A DNA stretch of 18,091 bases, taken from assembly GCA_001790855.1 (NCBI GenBank), contig MGDH01000029.1, positions 28,783 through 46,873 on the forward strand, read 5' to 3'. Below, piece by piece: positions 1 through 7,643 of this stretch; within the stretch, counting starts at the first letter, position 1, and each line of letters opens with the position of its first letter. A program made the position numbers and the translations under genes. Source of the DNA: Candidatus Schekmanbacteria bacterium RIFCSPLOWO2_02_FULL_38_14. GTDB lineage: Bacteria > Schekmanbacteria > GWA2-38-11. Under the pieces are notes generated by a model. It was not told the DNA's origin and ran no database searches. It was given only the letters and a program-made list of their open reading frames with translations.

Positions 1-227
1 GAAATACTCAAATGCTGGTTAAGGGCATGAATAATAATGGTAGGGTCAACGCGAAGTTCTGTCATTACTTCAAATAAAAGAGATTTCTCAACTTCTGCAA
101 GCGCTAAAAACAAATGTTCTGTCCCTAAGTAGTTTTGTCCTCTCTTCTGAGATTCTTCAATAGCCAGAGATAAAGCTCTTTGCCCTGTTTCAGATAGTTT
201 CCCTTTGAAGTTTTCAAGCTCAATCAT
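1..227 (-). CDS. Clp-family AAA+ ATPase, N-terminal fragment (runs off the window)
   Basis: Only the first 75 codons are inside the window; the gene continues past position 1. The translation begins MIELENFKGKLSETGQ and contains QNYLGTEHLFLALAE, which is the Clp N-terminal (Clp_N) repeat found at the start of ClpA, ClpB and ClpC. In that family this domain recruits substrates or adaptors to a hexameric AAA+ unfoldase or disaggregase. The ATG at 225-227 is preceded by AAGG at suitable spacing, and a separate promoter lies about 50 nt upstream. Lying just beyond a DnaK/DnaJ/GrpE operon makes a ClpB-like disaggregase working with DnaK attractive. The AAA+ modules and any ClpP-binding loop are not visible, so ClpA, ClpB and ClpC cannot be separated. 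Confidence 0.85.
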   Translation of the reverse strand, partial: MIELENFKGKLSETGQRALSLAIEESQKRGQNYLGTEHLFLALAEVEKSLLFEVMTELRVDPTIIIHALNQHLSI

Positions 228-277
228 TAAAACGCCTTACAAACGATTTTTAAAGCGAATAATCTGGTTGTTAATTT

Positions 278-306
278 AATTTAGCAACTGAATTTGCCCT
301 TGTCAA
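278..306 (-). promoter_or_regulatory. Sigma-70-type promoter for the Clp ATPase gene
   Basis: On the minus strand TTGACA (301-306) and TAAATT (278-283) are separated by exactly 17 bp. The -35 box is perfect and the -10 box matches 4 of 6. Transcription would begin near 271, leaving a leader of about 44 nt before the Clp start codon. The promoter lies wholly in the gap after the second dnaJ, so the Clp gene can be expressed independently of the chaperone operon. Confidence 0.6.
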
Positions 307-328
307 TATATAAGCCCATGGAAGTTTA

Positions 329-1432
329 TTAAGTGAGGTCCTTTAATCTCTTAAAGAAACTTTTGTGTTTGTGGTTAACATTTTCATCGCTAATTTCAGC
401 AAGTTCTCTTAAAAGTTCTTCCTGTCTTTTTGAAATATTAGTTGGAGTCTTAATTATTACCTGGATAAGTTGATCTCCTCGCCTGTTTTCGTTAAGGTAA
501 TAAAAACCCTGTCCTTTAAATTTAAAAATTTCGTTCGTTTGAGTTCCTGCAGGAATATTAAGTTTTTTAGATCCTTCTAAAGTAGGAACATCGATTTCTC
601 CACTAAGTGCTGCCTGTGAAAAAGAAAGCGGCACCTGACAAATAATATCATTTCCGTTTCTTTCAAAAAAGGAATGTGGCTCTACATGAATAACCACATA
701 AAGGTCTCCGGCAGATCCTCCTTTTATTCCCTTTGCCCCTTCTCCTCTGAGCCTTAATCTAGAACCTGATTCAATTCCACGCGGGATTTTTACTGAAAGC
801 TTTTTAAATCTGTTAACCCTCCCTCTTCCATGACATTCCTTGCAGGGATCCTTTATTATTGTTCCTTCTCCGTTACATTGGTAACACGTAGTGCTAATAC
901 TGAAGAATCCCTGAGAGCGGATAACCTGGCCTCTCCCGCGGCAAACAGGACATTGAACTGGATTTGTTCCGTGCTTTGCTCCTGACCCTTTGCAGTTCTC
1001 ACATTCCTCTGGTCTTTCAACTTCGATTTCAGCCTCTTTGCCAAAGGCGGCTTCCAAAAAAGAGACAGAAAAATCATACCTTAAATCATCTCCTCTTCTT
1101 AAAGACTCTCTCCTCCCTCTTGTTCCAAATCCAAAGAAATCCTCAAAGATGTCTCCAAAGCTTGAAAAAATATCTTCAAATCCTGTAAACCCCTTAAAAC
1201 CACTTCCCCTTAATCCCTCGTATCCATAGCGGTCATACAGATTTCTTTTTTCAGGGTCTCTTAAAATCTCATAAGCCTCAGCTGCCTCTTTAAATTTTTC
1301 CTCAGCATCCCTATCTCCGGGATTTTTATCCGGATGGTATTTTATAGCTAGTTTTCTATATGCTTTTTTTATCTCCTCATCTTTTACGCCTCTCCCAATT
1401 TCTAAGACTTCATAATAATCACGCTTTGACAA
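329..1432 (-). CDS. dnaJ: DnaJ (Hsp40) co-chaperone, second copy
   Basis: A complete type I DnaJ of 367 residues. The J domain has HPD at residues 33-35. A Gly/Phe-rich linker covers about 75-107. The zinc-binding domain has four CxxCxGxG-like repeats with cysteines at 144/147, 161/164, 183/186 and 197/200, and the usual C-terminal substrate-binding domains follow. DnaJ delivers unfolded clients to DnaK and stimulates its ATPase. The start is a TTG at 1430-1432. It is chosen because an AAGGAG ribosome-binding site lies about 7 nt upstream and [10 protein letters not shown] is the normal DnaJ beginning. The gene overlaps the TPR-like gene by 14 nt, implying coupled translation. It is clearly diverged from the other DnaJ at 3180-4307 (shorter G/F region, different zinc-finger sequence), so it is an old paralogue rather than a recent duplicate. 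Confidence 0.96.
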   Translation of the reverse strand: MSKRDYYEVLEIGRGVKDEEIKKAYRKLAIKYHPDKNPGDRDAEEKFKEAAEAYEILRDPEKRNLYDRYGYEGLRGSGFKGFTGFEDIFSSFGDIFEDFFGFGTRGRRESLRRGDDLRYDFSVSFLEAAFGKEAEIEVERPEECENCKGSGAKHGTNPVQCPVCRGRGQVIRSQGFFSISTTCYQCNGEGTIIKDPCKECHGRGRVNRFKKLSVKIPRGIESGSRLRLRGEGAKGIKGGSAGDLYVVIHVEPHSFFERNGNDIICQVPLSFSQAALSGEIDVPTLEGSKKLNIPAGTQTNEIFKFKGQGFYYLNENRRGDQLIQVIIKTPTNISKRQEELLRELAEISDENVNHKHKSFFKRLKDLT

Positions 1433-1817
1433 AGTTTTCTCCTTCAGTATTTATTGAAATTTTATTAATCATATCTTCGTTCCCTGCTATCTCAAATGCC
1501 TTTTTTGCAAACGAATATTTTCCTAAATCAAAAGCCCTCGCTCCAATCCTGTTGGCTGTTTCAGGAGAAATCTGTTCTTCACCTAAAAACCTGAAAACTT
1601 TTTTATATAAAAATAAATCTCCTTCCTCAACAGCCAAATCAGCAATTTTCTTAAGCCCTGTTTTATTGCTCGCCTTTTCATAAAAATCGACGGCATCATC
1701 ATATCGTCCTTTAGCAAAACAATTATCTCCATATTCTGCCAGTGTTTCACCGGAAACTTGAGACATAAATACCAGTCTTTGTTTCTCTTTATAGTCAGGT
1801 AATTTTGTGTTTTTCAT
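1419..1817 (-). CDS. Small TPR-like alpha-helical repeat protein embedded between grpE and dnaJ
   Basis: A protein of 132 residues with no family I can name securely. Two stretches resemble degenerate TPR or Sel1-like helix pairs: [20 protein letters not shown], and later [20 protein letters not shown]. Between them is [20 protein letters not shown]. There is no signal peptide or membrane segment, so it is probably cytosolic. The ATG at 1815-1817 is preferred over an upstream GTG at 1835 because GGAAAG lies just before it and the GTG has no ribosome-binding site. The gene overlaps the 3' end of grpE by 23 nt and the start of dnaJ by 14 nt. Such tight packing suggests a chaperone-linked role, for example as a co-chaperone or client adaptor, but that is inference from position only. 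Confidence 0.8.
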   Translation of the reverse strand: MKNTKLPDYKEKQRLVFMSQVSGETLAEYGDNCFAKGRYDDAVDFYEKASNKTGLKKIADLAVEEGDLFLYKKVFRFLGEEQISPETANRIGARAFDLGKYSFAKKAFEIAGNEDMINKISINTEGENFVKA

Positions 1818-2424
1818 CTTTAATCTTTCCAACACGCACTTTTGCGGGTCGAAGCAGTCTCCCTCCTATAAGATATCCCTTCTCGCCTTGAGAAATTATA
1901 ATGTTGTCTTTTTCCTTTTCTTCAACTTCTACAATCTCAACTGCTTCCTGTGTCTGCGGGTCAAATGGTTTACCAACCGGATTTAATTCCTCAATGCCAT
2001 CGTTTTTTAGTTTTGAAAAGAACTGAGCCTGAATCATCCTTACACCTTTTATCAGAGCTTCCATATTTTTTGAGATTTCTGCGGCATCTAAGGCTCTATC
2101 AAGATTATCAAAAATTTCAAGCATACTACAAATAAAATCAATTTTTGCTGTTTCCAATCTCCTTTCCATATCCTTTTCAAAACGGGTTCTGAAGTCTTTA
2201 TTTTCTTCTTTCATCTTCTTATATGCTTCAATATATTCCTTAAAATTTTTATCTTTTTTATCAAGCTCACTCCTGAGCTCTTCAACATAGGAAGGATATT
2301 TCTTTGCAGGAGTTTCCTCTTTTTCTTTTCCTTTAAAAGATTCTTTTGCTGAATGGCGTTTGTCAATGACCTTGATTCCCTGAACTTTACTTTTTTTGTT
2401 TTCTATTTTTTCTTTTTCCTCCAC
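1795..2424 (-). CDS. grpE: GrpE nucleotide-exchange factor, distal copy
   Basis: A GrpE-family protein of 209 residues. A lysine/glutamate-rich N-terminus (about 1-55) leads into a long coiled-coil helix (about 55-110), then the conserved segment LEIFDNLDRAL. The C-terminal beta domain contains NPVGKPFDPQTQEAVE and GYLIGGRLLRPAKVRVGK. GrpE dimers release ADP from DnaK. The start is a GTG at 2422-2424 with AGAGG 8 nt upstream; no ATG occurs in the first part of the frame. It lies 72 nt downstream of the other grpE and its 3' end overlaps the TPR-like gene. It is strongly diverged from the neighbouring GrpE, keeping only core motifs, so the two may have different partners or temperature responses. 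Confidence 0.93.
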   Translation of the reverse strand: MEEKEKIENKKSKVQGIKVIDKRHSAKESFKGKEKEETPAKKYPSYVEELRSELDKKDKNFKEYIEAYKKMKEENKDFRTRFEKDMERRLETAKIDFICSMLEIFDNLDRALDAAEISKNMEALIKGVRMIQAQFFSKLKNDGIEELNPVGKPFDPQTQEAVEIVEVEEKEKDNIIISQGEKGYLIGGRLLRPAKVRVGKIKDEKHKIT

Positions 2425-2496
2425 TTTAGAAACCTCTTTTTTTTAAAAGCTCATTTTTTTCTTTAAATAAATAAAAAAGTAATTGGCGCTCTGCTT

Positions 2497-3057
2497 TTAA
2501 TGTTCTTCTGATATGGATACTTTTACTCTTGTATGCCTTAGAAGTCTTCCGTTAAATGAGTATCCAGATTCTAATTCCTCAAGAACTACTCCAGGGTTGT
2601 ATATGTCAGAATACTCTGTCATTATTGCTTCATGCAATAAAGGATTAAACTCTTTACCAACAGAATCTATTCTGGATACTCCTTCTTTTTTAAGCAAATC
2701 CTGAATCTGCTTATAAACCAGTTCTATTCCTTTAATAACCTGCTTACTATCATGGTTCTTATTATAGTGATTTATTGCTTTTTCCATATTATCAATTACT
2801 GGAAGCAATTGTTTTAATATATCTTCTTTGCCGGATTCTTTAAGCTTTGTTTTTTCTTCAAAGCTTCTCTTTTTATAATTTTCAAACTCTGCTTTCAGCC
2901 TCTGTAAATGGTCCAAATAGCTGGATGCCTCCTCACTTTTTTCTTTAAAAGACTCATTCAATTTCAGAAAGTCATCCCCTGTCTCTTCCTGTTCTGGAGC
3001 AGATGCCTCTACATTTTCTTCTAATACTTCATTCTCAATTTCTATTTTCTTAGCCAT
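2497..3057 (-). CDS. grpE: GrpE nucleotide-exchange factor, proximal copy
   Basis: A GrpE of 186 residues when started at the ATG at 3055-3057 (MAKKIEIENEV). The frame stays open upstream to a TTG at 3084, but no ribosome-binding site supports that start. The one before 3057 is also weak (only an AGAA run), so the N-terminus is uncertain by up to nine residues. An acidic N-terminal region is followed by a coiled-coil helix, the core motif LPVIDNMEKAINHY and a C-terminal wing containing EFNPLLHEAIM and SFNGRLLRHTRVKVS. It is the first gene after the dnaJ at 3180-4307, from which it is separated by an unusually AT-rich palindromic spacer. It is the more canonical of the two GrpEs and the likeliest housekeeping partner of the single DnaK. 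Confidence 0.94.
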   Translation of the reverse strand: MAKKIEIENEVLEENVEASAPEQEETGDDFLKLNESFKEKSEEASSYLDHLQRLKAEFENYKKRSFEEKTKLKESGKEDILKQLLPVIDNMEKAINHYNKNHDSKQVIKGIELVYKQIQDLLKKEGVSRIDSVGKEFNPLLHEAIMTEYSDIYNPGVVLEELESGYSFNGRLLRHTRVKVSISEEH

Positions 3058-3075
3058 ATATTTCTGCATTAAATT

Positions 3076-3154
3076 AAAAATCAAATATCAAAAAAAACAC
3101 AATTTATAATATAAAAATAATATTTTTAAATCCTATTTTTTATATTTGATTTTT
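3076..3154. repeat. AT-rich 13-bp inverted repeat in front of grpE
   Basis: AAAAATCAAATAT at 3076-3088 is the exact reverse complement of 3142-3154. After one mismatch a further 5 bp pair inside. The 53-nt interior is almost entirely A and T and holds further short AT palindromes. A weak promoter-like pair (TTTAAA, 16 bp, TATAAA) can be drawn on the minus strand inside it, but in such AT-rich DNA this is poor evidence. The repeat lies exactly between the dnaK-hsp20-hsp20-dnaJ half and the grpE-grpE-TPR-dnaJ half of the operon, and could act as a cruciform or as an mRNA hairpin controlling grpE translation. Confidence 0.6.
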
Positions 3155-3179
3155 ACATTTTAATTTTTTAAGCATTACC

Positions 3180-4307
3180 TTACCCAAGATTACTTCTTGG
3201 GTTGTAGTAATTCAGTCTTTCAAAATCCCTAAGAAGCTGTTTCGATCTCTCATCAAGTTTTTTTGGAATAACTATCTTGACTTCAACAAACTGGTCTCCC
3301 CTTCCGTTTTCTTTCAGCTTCGGAACACCTTTTTTTGCTAACCTGAATACCTGACTGCTTTGAGTTCCTTCTGGAATTTTCATCGTAACATTCCCGTCAA
3401 CTGTAGGAACAATTATCTGGTTTCCGAGTGCAGCTTCAGTAACAGTTACAGGAATAACACAATAAATATTGTCACCCTTTCTTTCAAAAAAAGGATGAGA
3501 CCTGACCTTTGTTATTATATAGAGGTCTCCACAATGTCCACCGTATTTGCCTGCTTCTCCTTTTCCGGCAATACGGACTTTTGAGCCTGTATCTACTCCT
3601 GGAGGAATTTTTATTCCTATTTTTTCAATTTTAGGAATAACGCCTGCACCTGAACATTTTTTACAAGGGTTTTGATTCCACGAACCTGACCCCTTGCACC
3701 TGGAACAGGTTTGGGAAAAACTGAAAGGTCCTTTTCCAGCTTTTTTTTGTCCTGAGCCGGAACATTCAGGACAAATACGGCTCTGACTTCCATGGACAAC
3801 TCCGCTTCCACTGCATTGCTCACATACAGATGTTCTCTGCAGAGTTATATCTGTTGATAGTCCCTTTATGGCATCTTCAAAGCTTATTTCCATACTATAT
3901 TGGATATCAGCTCCTTTTGTTGGTATCCGCTGATCTCCTCTTTGCCTCTGCCCAAAAAGGTCGCTGAAAATATCCCCAAATCCTTCAAATCCCCTTCCAA
4001 AGGTATCATAATTGGCTCCTTGAAAATCAGGTCTCTGAGATCCTCCTCTCCTTTGATACGCTTTAAAAGGATCAAATCCTGATTGGAAAGATTGATTCCC
4101 ATACAGATCATACTTCTTGCGCTTCTCTGTATCGCTTAATACCTCATATGCTTCTGAAATTTCTTTGAACCTTTCTTCAGCTTTTTTATCTCCTGGGTTA
4201 ACATCAGGGTGATGCTTTCTAGCCAACTTGCGATAGGCCTTTTTAATTTCACTCTCTGAAACACCTTTCTTAAGTCCTAGTACTTCATAATAATCTTTTT
4301 TAGCCAT
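3180..4307 (-). CDS. dnaJ: DnaJ (Hsp40) co-chaperone, first copy
   Basis: A complete type I DnaJ of 375 residues. The J domain is at 1-70 with HPD at 33-35. A long Gly/Phe/Gln-rich linker covers about 71-125. The zinc domain has cysteines at 162/165, 179/182, 201/204 and 215/218, and two C-terminal beta domains follow. It targets unfolded proteins to DnaK and stimulates ATP hydrolysis. The ATG at 4305-4307 gives the standard [12 protein letters not shown] start; an AGGCGA sequence lies about 7 nt upstream. It follows the hsp20 pair in the dnaK transcript, after a 10-bp inverted repeat. Its linker and overall pattern are closer to the usual housekeeping DnaJ than the paralogue at 329-1432. Confidence 0.97.
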   Translation of the reverse strand: MAKKDYYEVLGLKKGVSESEIKKAYRKLARKHHPDVNPGDKKAEERFKEISEAYEVLSDTEKRKKYDLYGNQSFQSGFDPFKAYQRRGGSQRPDFQGANYDTFGRGFEGFGDIFSDLFGQRQRGDQRIPTKGADIQYSMEISFEDAIKGLSTDITLQRTSVCEQCSGSGVVHGSQSRICPECSGSGQKKAGKGPFSFSQTCSRCKGSGSWNQNPCKKCSGAGVIPKIEKIGIKIPPGVDTGSKVRIAGKGEAGKYGGHCGDLYIITKVRSHPFFERKGDNIYCVIPVTVTEAALGNQIIVPTVDGNVTMKIPEGTQSSQVFRLAKKGVPKLKENGRGDQFVEVKIVIPKKLDERSKQLLRDFERLNYYNPRSNLG

Positions 4308-4332
4308 AAAAATCGCCTTTATTCAAATCTCT

Positions 4333-4365
4333 GCTTGCACAGATTAAAGACTAACCTGTGCAAGC
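4333..4365. promoter_or_regulatory. 10-bp inverted repeat between hsp20 and dnaJ
   Basis: GCTTGCACAG at 4333-4342 is perfectly complementary to CTGTGCAAGC at 4356-4365, with 13 nt between. It sits in the 74-nt gap between the second hsp20 and dnaJ. It is not followed by a T run on either strand, so it is not an ordinary intrinsic terminator. It also differs from the CIRCE element (TTAGCACTC, 9 nt, GAGTGCTAA) in sequence and spacing. It could be an mRNA hairpin setting dnaJ expression or protecting the hsp20 message, or a repressor operator. Confidence 0.6.
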
Positions 4366-4381
4366 CTATCTTTAAAAGAAC

Positions 4382-4834
4382 CTATTTTATTTCAACGTCT
4401 ATCTTTTTAGTTTTTTTCTCGGCTTTCTTAGGCATATTGATTTTTAAAACCCCGTCTTTATATTGAGCTTTAATTTTTTCAACTTCTACAGCATTCGGAA
4501 AATTGAAAGACCTTGAAAAACTCCCGTAGGAACGCTCTATCCTGTGATAGTTTTCCTCTTTTGTTTCTTTTTCAAGTTTTCTCTCCCCTTTGAGAGTAAG
4601 AACATTATTCTCTATATTTATATGAATATCTTTCTGGTCTATCTCTGGCAGCTCTGCCTTGAGGACAATGTCTGACTCAGTCTCATAAATATCAACTGCA
4701 GGAGACCAGAAACCCGAAGCAATCCCCTCTTTATCAAAAAATTTTGAGCGAGATAAGCTCTCATCAAACAATCTGTTAATCCTGTCCTGAATAGCACTTA
4801 AATCCTTAAAAGGATCCCATCTGACTATTGCCAT
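4382..4834 (-). CDS. Small heat-shock protein, Hsp20/alpha-crystallin family (downstream twin)
   Basis: A protein of 150 residues with a short variable N-terminus (MAIVRWDPFKDLSAIQDRIN), an alpha-crystallin domain from about 45 to 135 (WSPAVDIYETESDIVLKAEL, LTLKGERK, RSYGSFSRSF, GVLKINMPK) and a C-terminal I-x-V motif (IDV). Small heat-shock proteins form ATP-independent oligomers that hold unfolding proteins for DnaK and Clp. The ATG at 4832-4834 is preferred to one two codons upstream because GGAGG is then about 8 nt away rather than 2, and it gives the same MAIVRW start and 150-residue length as the twin. It is tandem with and very similar to 4929-5381; the N- and C-terminal ends differ most. 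Confidence 0.95.
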   Translation of the reverse strand: MAIVRWDPFKDLSAIQDRINRLFDESLSRSKFFDKEGIASGFWSPAVDIYETESDIVLKAELPEIDQKDIHINIENNVLTLKGERKLEKETKEENYHRIERSYGSFSRSFNFPNAVEVEKIKAQYKDGVLKINMPKKAEKKTKKIDVEIK

Positions 4835-4928
4835 ATTCATCCCCTCCTAACAATTTTAAAACTTATCTCTAAATAATCAGTTGATTTTTTTAGTCTTAAG
4901 GGATGAGATTTGACTCCTCCCCTAAATT

Positions 4929-5381
4929 TCATTCAACATTGACAGTGATTTGCTTTGGCTTAGATTCCTCTTTTTTAGGCATTGTAATCTTCAGGACACC
5001 GTTCTTGTAAGATGCCTTCACATTATCCTTATCAATTGAACCTGGAAGATTGAAAGACCTTGAAAAACTTCCGTAGGAGCGTTCTATCCTGTGGAAATTT
5101 TCTTCCTTTGTCTCCTTCTCAAACTTCCTTTCTCCTTTGAGGGTAAGAACATTATTCTCTATATTTATATTAATATCTTTCTGATTGACCTCAGGAAGCT
5201 CTGCCTTGAGAACAATGTCTGACTCAGTCTCATAAATATCAACTGCAGGAGACCAGAGACCTAAGCTAAGCTCCTCATCATCTGAAGATTTTTTCCCGAG
5301 GAAATTATCCTCAAAAATTTTGTTCATTCTTCTCTGAAGGGAGAGAATATCATCCAAGGGATTCCATCTTACAATAGCCAT
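4929..5381 (-). CDS. Small heat-shock protein, Hsp20/alpha-crystallin family (upstream twin)
   Basis: A protein of 150 residues with the same layout as its twin: N-terminal MAIVRWNPLDDILSLQRRMN, an alpha-crystallin core (SPAVDIYETESDIVLKAELP, LTLKGERKFEKETKEEN, GVLKITMPKK) and a C-terminal I-x-V anchor (ITV). A strong AAAGGAGGTGA ribosome-binding site precedes the ATG at 5379-5381. It begins 29 nt after the dnaK stop codon, so it is co-transcribed with dnaK. The gene shares a 46-nt block of complete identity, including synonymous positions, with the other hsp20. That points to recent duplication or ongoing gene conversion of the core domain, while the termini have diverged and may set different oligomers or clients. 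Confidence 0.95.
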   Translation of the reverse strand: MAIVRWNPLDDILSLQRRMNKIFEDNFLGKKSSDDEELSLGLWSPAVDIYETESDIVLKAELPEVNQKDININIENNVLTLKGERKFEKETKEENFHRIERSYGSFSRSFNLPGSIDKDNVKASYKNGVLKITMPKKEESKPKQITVNVE

Positions 5382-5410
5382 AAGCTTTCACCTCCTTTCA
5401 AAATTAATTT

Positions 5411-7324
5411 TTAGCTTTTGTCCTCAAATTCAGCATCAACTACATTATTATTATCTTTTGAAGCTTCGTGAGCCTGGGCATCATTTTTTGCCTCACTGTC
5501 TTCTGCTCCTTGCCCAGAAGATGCACCCTGAGCCTGCCTGTACATAATTTCTGCTAATTTATGAGAGAATTTGGTTATACTATCAATAGCACCTTTCATT
5601 TTCGCCACATCTTCACTTCCCAAAGCGCTTTTTCCTTCAGAGATAGCATCCTCAATCGACTTTGCCTCAGCCTCAGGAACTTTAGCTTTGTTTTCATTTA
5701 AGGTTTTTTCTGTATTATAGATTATGGAGTCAAGCTGGTTTCTTACATCAATCTGTTCTCTTTTTTTCTTATCTTCTTCAGCATGAGATTCAGAATCTCT
5801 TACCATTTTCTCAATATCCTCTTTTGAAACACCTGAGGAGGATGTAATTGTTATTTTCTGTTCTTTTCCTGTTGCCATATCCTTTGCAGATACGTTGACA
5901 ATCCCATTAGCGTCAATATCAAAGGTAACTTCTATCTGAGGAACCCCTCTTGGTGCAGAGGGAATCCCTACTAAATGGAACCTCCCAAGTGTCCTGTTAT
6001 CCCTCGACATCTCTCTCTCGCCCTGAAGCACATGGATTTCAACACTTGTCTGGTTATCAGCGGCTGTTGAAAATATCTCAGATTTTCTGGTTGGAATTGT
6101 TGTATTTCTTTCAATAAGCCTTGTCATAACTCCGCCAAGTGTCTCAATCCCCAATGAAAGAGGTGTAACATCAAGCAATAAAACATCCTTTACATCACCA
6201 GCCAAAACACCTCCCTGAATAGCAGCACCAACTGCAACGACTTCATCAGGGTTAACACCTCTATGAGGTTCTTTGCCAAAAAGTTTTTTTACTGCCTCCT
6301 GCACTTTAGGAATTCTTGTGGAACCTCCTACCAGCACTACCTCATCTATATCTGAAGGAGAGAGCCCGGAATCCTGAAGAGCCTGACGGCACGGACCAAG
6401 TGTCTTCTGGATAAGATCATCAACCAATTGCTCAAATTTTGCTCTTGTAAGTTTAATATTTAAATGCTTAGGACCTGAAGCATCAGCCGTTATAAATGGA
6501 AGATTTATCTCTGTCTCACTCACTGTTGATAGTTCCATTTTTGCCTTCTCTGCACCTTCTTTCAATCTCTGCATTGCCATTGGGTCTTTGCTAAGTTCGA
6601 TTCCCTGGTCTTTTTTAAACTCAGTTACAAGCCATTCTATAATCCTCTGGTCTAAATTATCTCCTCCTAAATGTGTGTCTCCGTTTGTTGATTTGACTTC
6701 AACTACTCCATCCCCTACCTCAAGAATTGAAATATCAAATGTACCTCCTCCAAAATCATATACTGCTATTGTTTCATCCTTTTTCTTATCAAGCCCGTAT
6801 GCCAAGGCTGCTGCTGTTGGCTCATTTATAATTCTTTTAACATCAAGGCCGGCTATCTTTCCTGCGTCTTTGGTTGCCTGCCTCTGGCTGTCATTAAAAT
6901 ATGCAGGAACTGTTATTACAGCCTCTGTAATCTTATGCCCTAAATAATCCTCAGCAGAAGATTTTAATTTTTGTAAAATCAGAGCTGAAATCTCTGGAGG
7001 TGAATAGAGTTTCCCCTGTGCTTCTATTTTGACCTCTCCTCCTGTATCTTTAACTTTGTAAGGCACTATCCTTATTTCTTCAGGTACCTCATTATACCTT
7101 CTGCCCATAAACCTTTTTATGGAGTAAACCGTGTTAACAGGGTTTGTTATAGCCTGCCTTTTTGCTATCTGTCCAACAAGCCTTTCACCCTCTTTAGTAA
7201 AAGCCACCACTGAAGGGGTTGTCCTTCCACCTTCAGAGTTAGGAATTACTGTAGAATCTCCGCCTTCCATAACAGCAACAACTGAATTAGTTGTGCCTAA
7301 ATCAATACCTATTATCTTTCCCAT
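5411..7324 (-). CDS. dnaK: Chaperone DnaK (Hsp70)
   Basis: A full-length Hsp70 of 637 residues. The nucleotide-binding domain shows GIDLGTTNS at 6-14, [11 protein letters not shown] around 168-177, DFGGGTFD at 190-197 and VGGSTRIPK at 332-340. The interdomain linker VLLLDV lies at 381-386. The substrate-binding domain, a helical lid and an acidic C-terminus ending [12 protein letters not shown] follow; that tail is typical of true DnaK rather than HscA. It refolds and transports proteins through ATP cycles driven by DnaJ and GrpE. The ATG at 7322-7324 has AGGAGG 8 nt upstream. It is the first gene of a long chaperone operon and the only Hsp70 in the window, against two DnaJs and two GrpEs. 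Confidence 0.99.
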   Translation of the reverse strand: MGKIIGIDLGTTNSVVAVMEGGDSTVIPNSEGGRTTPSVVAFTKEGERLVGQIAKRQAITNPVNTVYSIKRFMGRRYNEVPEEIRIVPYKVKDTGGEVKIEAQGKLYSPPEISALILQKLKSSAEDYLGHKITEAVITVPAYFNDSQRQATKDAGKIAGLDVKRIINEPTAAALAYGLDKKKDETIAVYDFGGGTFDISILEVGDGVVEVKSTNGDTHLGGDNLDQRIIEWLVTEFKKDQGIELSKDPMAMQRLKEGAEKAKMELSTVSETEINLPFITADASGPKHLNIKLTRAKFEQLVDDLIQKTLGPCRQALQDSGLSPSDIDEVVLVGGSTRIPKVQEAVKKLFGKEPHRGVNPDEVVAVGAAIQGGVLAGDVKDVLLLDVTPLSLGIETLGGVMTRLIERNTTIPTRKSEIFSTAADNQTSVEIHVLQGEREMSRDNRTLGRFHLVGIPSAPRGVPQIEVTFDIDANGIVNVSAKDMATGKEQKITITSSSGVSKEDIEKMVRDSESHAEEDKKKREQIDVRNQLDSIIYNTEKTLNENKAKVPEAEAKSIEDAISEGKSALGSEDVAKMKGAIDSITKFSHKLAEIMYRQAQGASSGQGAEDSEAKNDAQAHEASKDNNNVVDAEFEDKS

Positions 7325-7378
7325 TTATTTTCCTCCTGAATTTTAGATTGATTTTTACTATCTATTTAGTCTTTAAAC

Positions 7379-7407
7379 AATATAATATCTGAGTGTATTG
7401 TTGTCAA
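7379..7407 (-). promoter_or_regulatory. Sigma-70-type promoter of the dnaK operon
   Basis: On the minus strand a perfect TTGACA (7402-7407) is followed after exactly 17 bp by TATATT (7379-7384). Transcription would begin near 7372, giving a leader of about 48 nt before dnaK. No CIRCE inverted repeat and no sigma-32-like CCCCAT -10 box is visible around it. Basal expression is therefore probably vegetative, with heat control, if any, by an unrecognised route. Confidence 0.75.
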
Positions 7408-7643
7408 GTATTTTAAAATAATTTTTATAATAAGCAGAAATATATTAACTTAACTAATTGATTTTATTTATTAAATATAAGAAAAGATTGCTTGTTGTAT
7501 ATGGAAGAGTTTTTTTTCAATATTATGGCAGAAGATTTTTAAAATATCTAGACTAAAACACTAGTTAATATTGAAGAAAGCTTTGAATCAAGCTCCTAAT
7601 TAATTTTTGTTATTCACTGCTCGCTATCAAATATTCACTTTGA
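7408..7643. other. AT-rich gene-free spacer between dnaK promoter and the EF-Tu-like gene
   Basis: No ORF of substance or RNA gene is seen. It holds one 10-bp AT-only-cored inverted repeat (TTCAATATTA at 7516-7525 with TAATATTGAA at 7566-7575, 40 nt apart). Neither arm is followed by a T run in the direction of transcription, so no clear terminator for the upstream small gene is seen. Confidence 0.5.

Noticed and set aside
856-1229. Overlapping frames on both strands inside dnaJ
   Set aside because: They are shadows of the dnaJ coding sequence, without ribosome-binding sites or recognisable protein features.
6588-6947. 119-codon plus-strand frame antisense to dnaK
   Set aside because: It lies wholly within a strongly conserved dnaK region; the translation is low in charge and resembles no family.
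7373-7420. CIRCE or sigma-32 promoter before dnaK
   Set aside because: ACACTC occurs once in the spacer, but there is no TTAGCACTC/GAGTGCTAA dyad and no CCCCAT -10 box.
7516-7575. AT-rich 10-bp inverted repeat upstream of the dnaK promoter
   Set aside because: Arms are nearly all A/T and 40 nt apart; such pairs are expected by chance in this composition and no T run follows.
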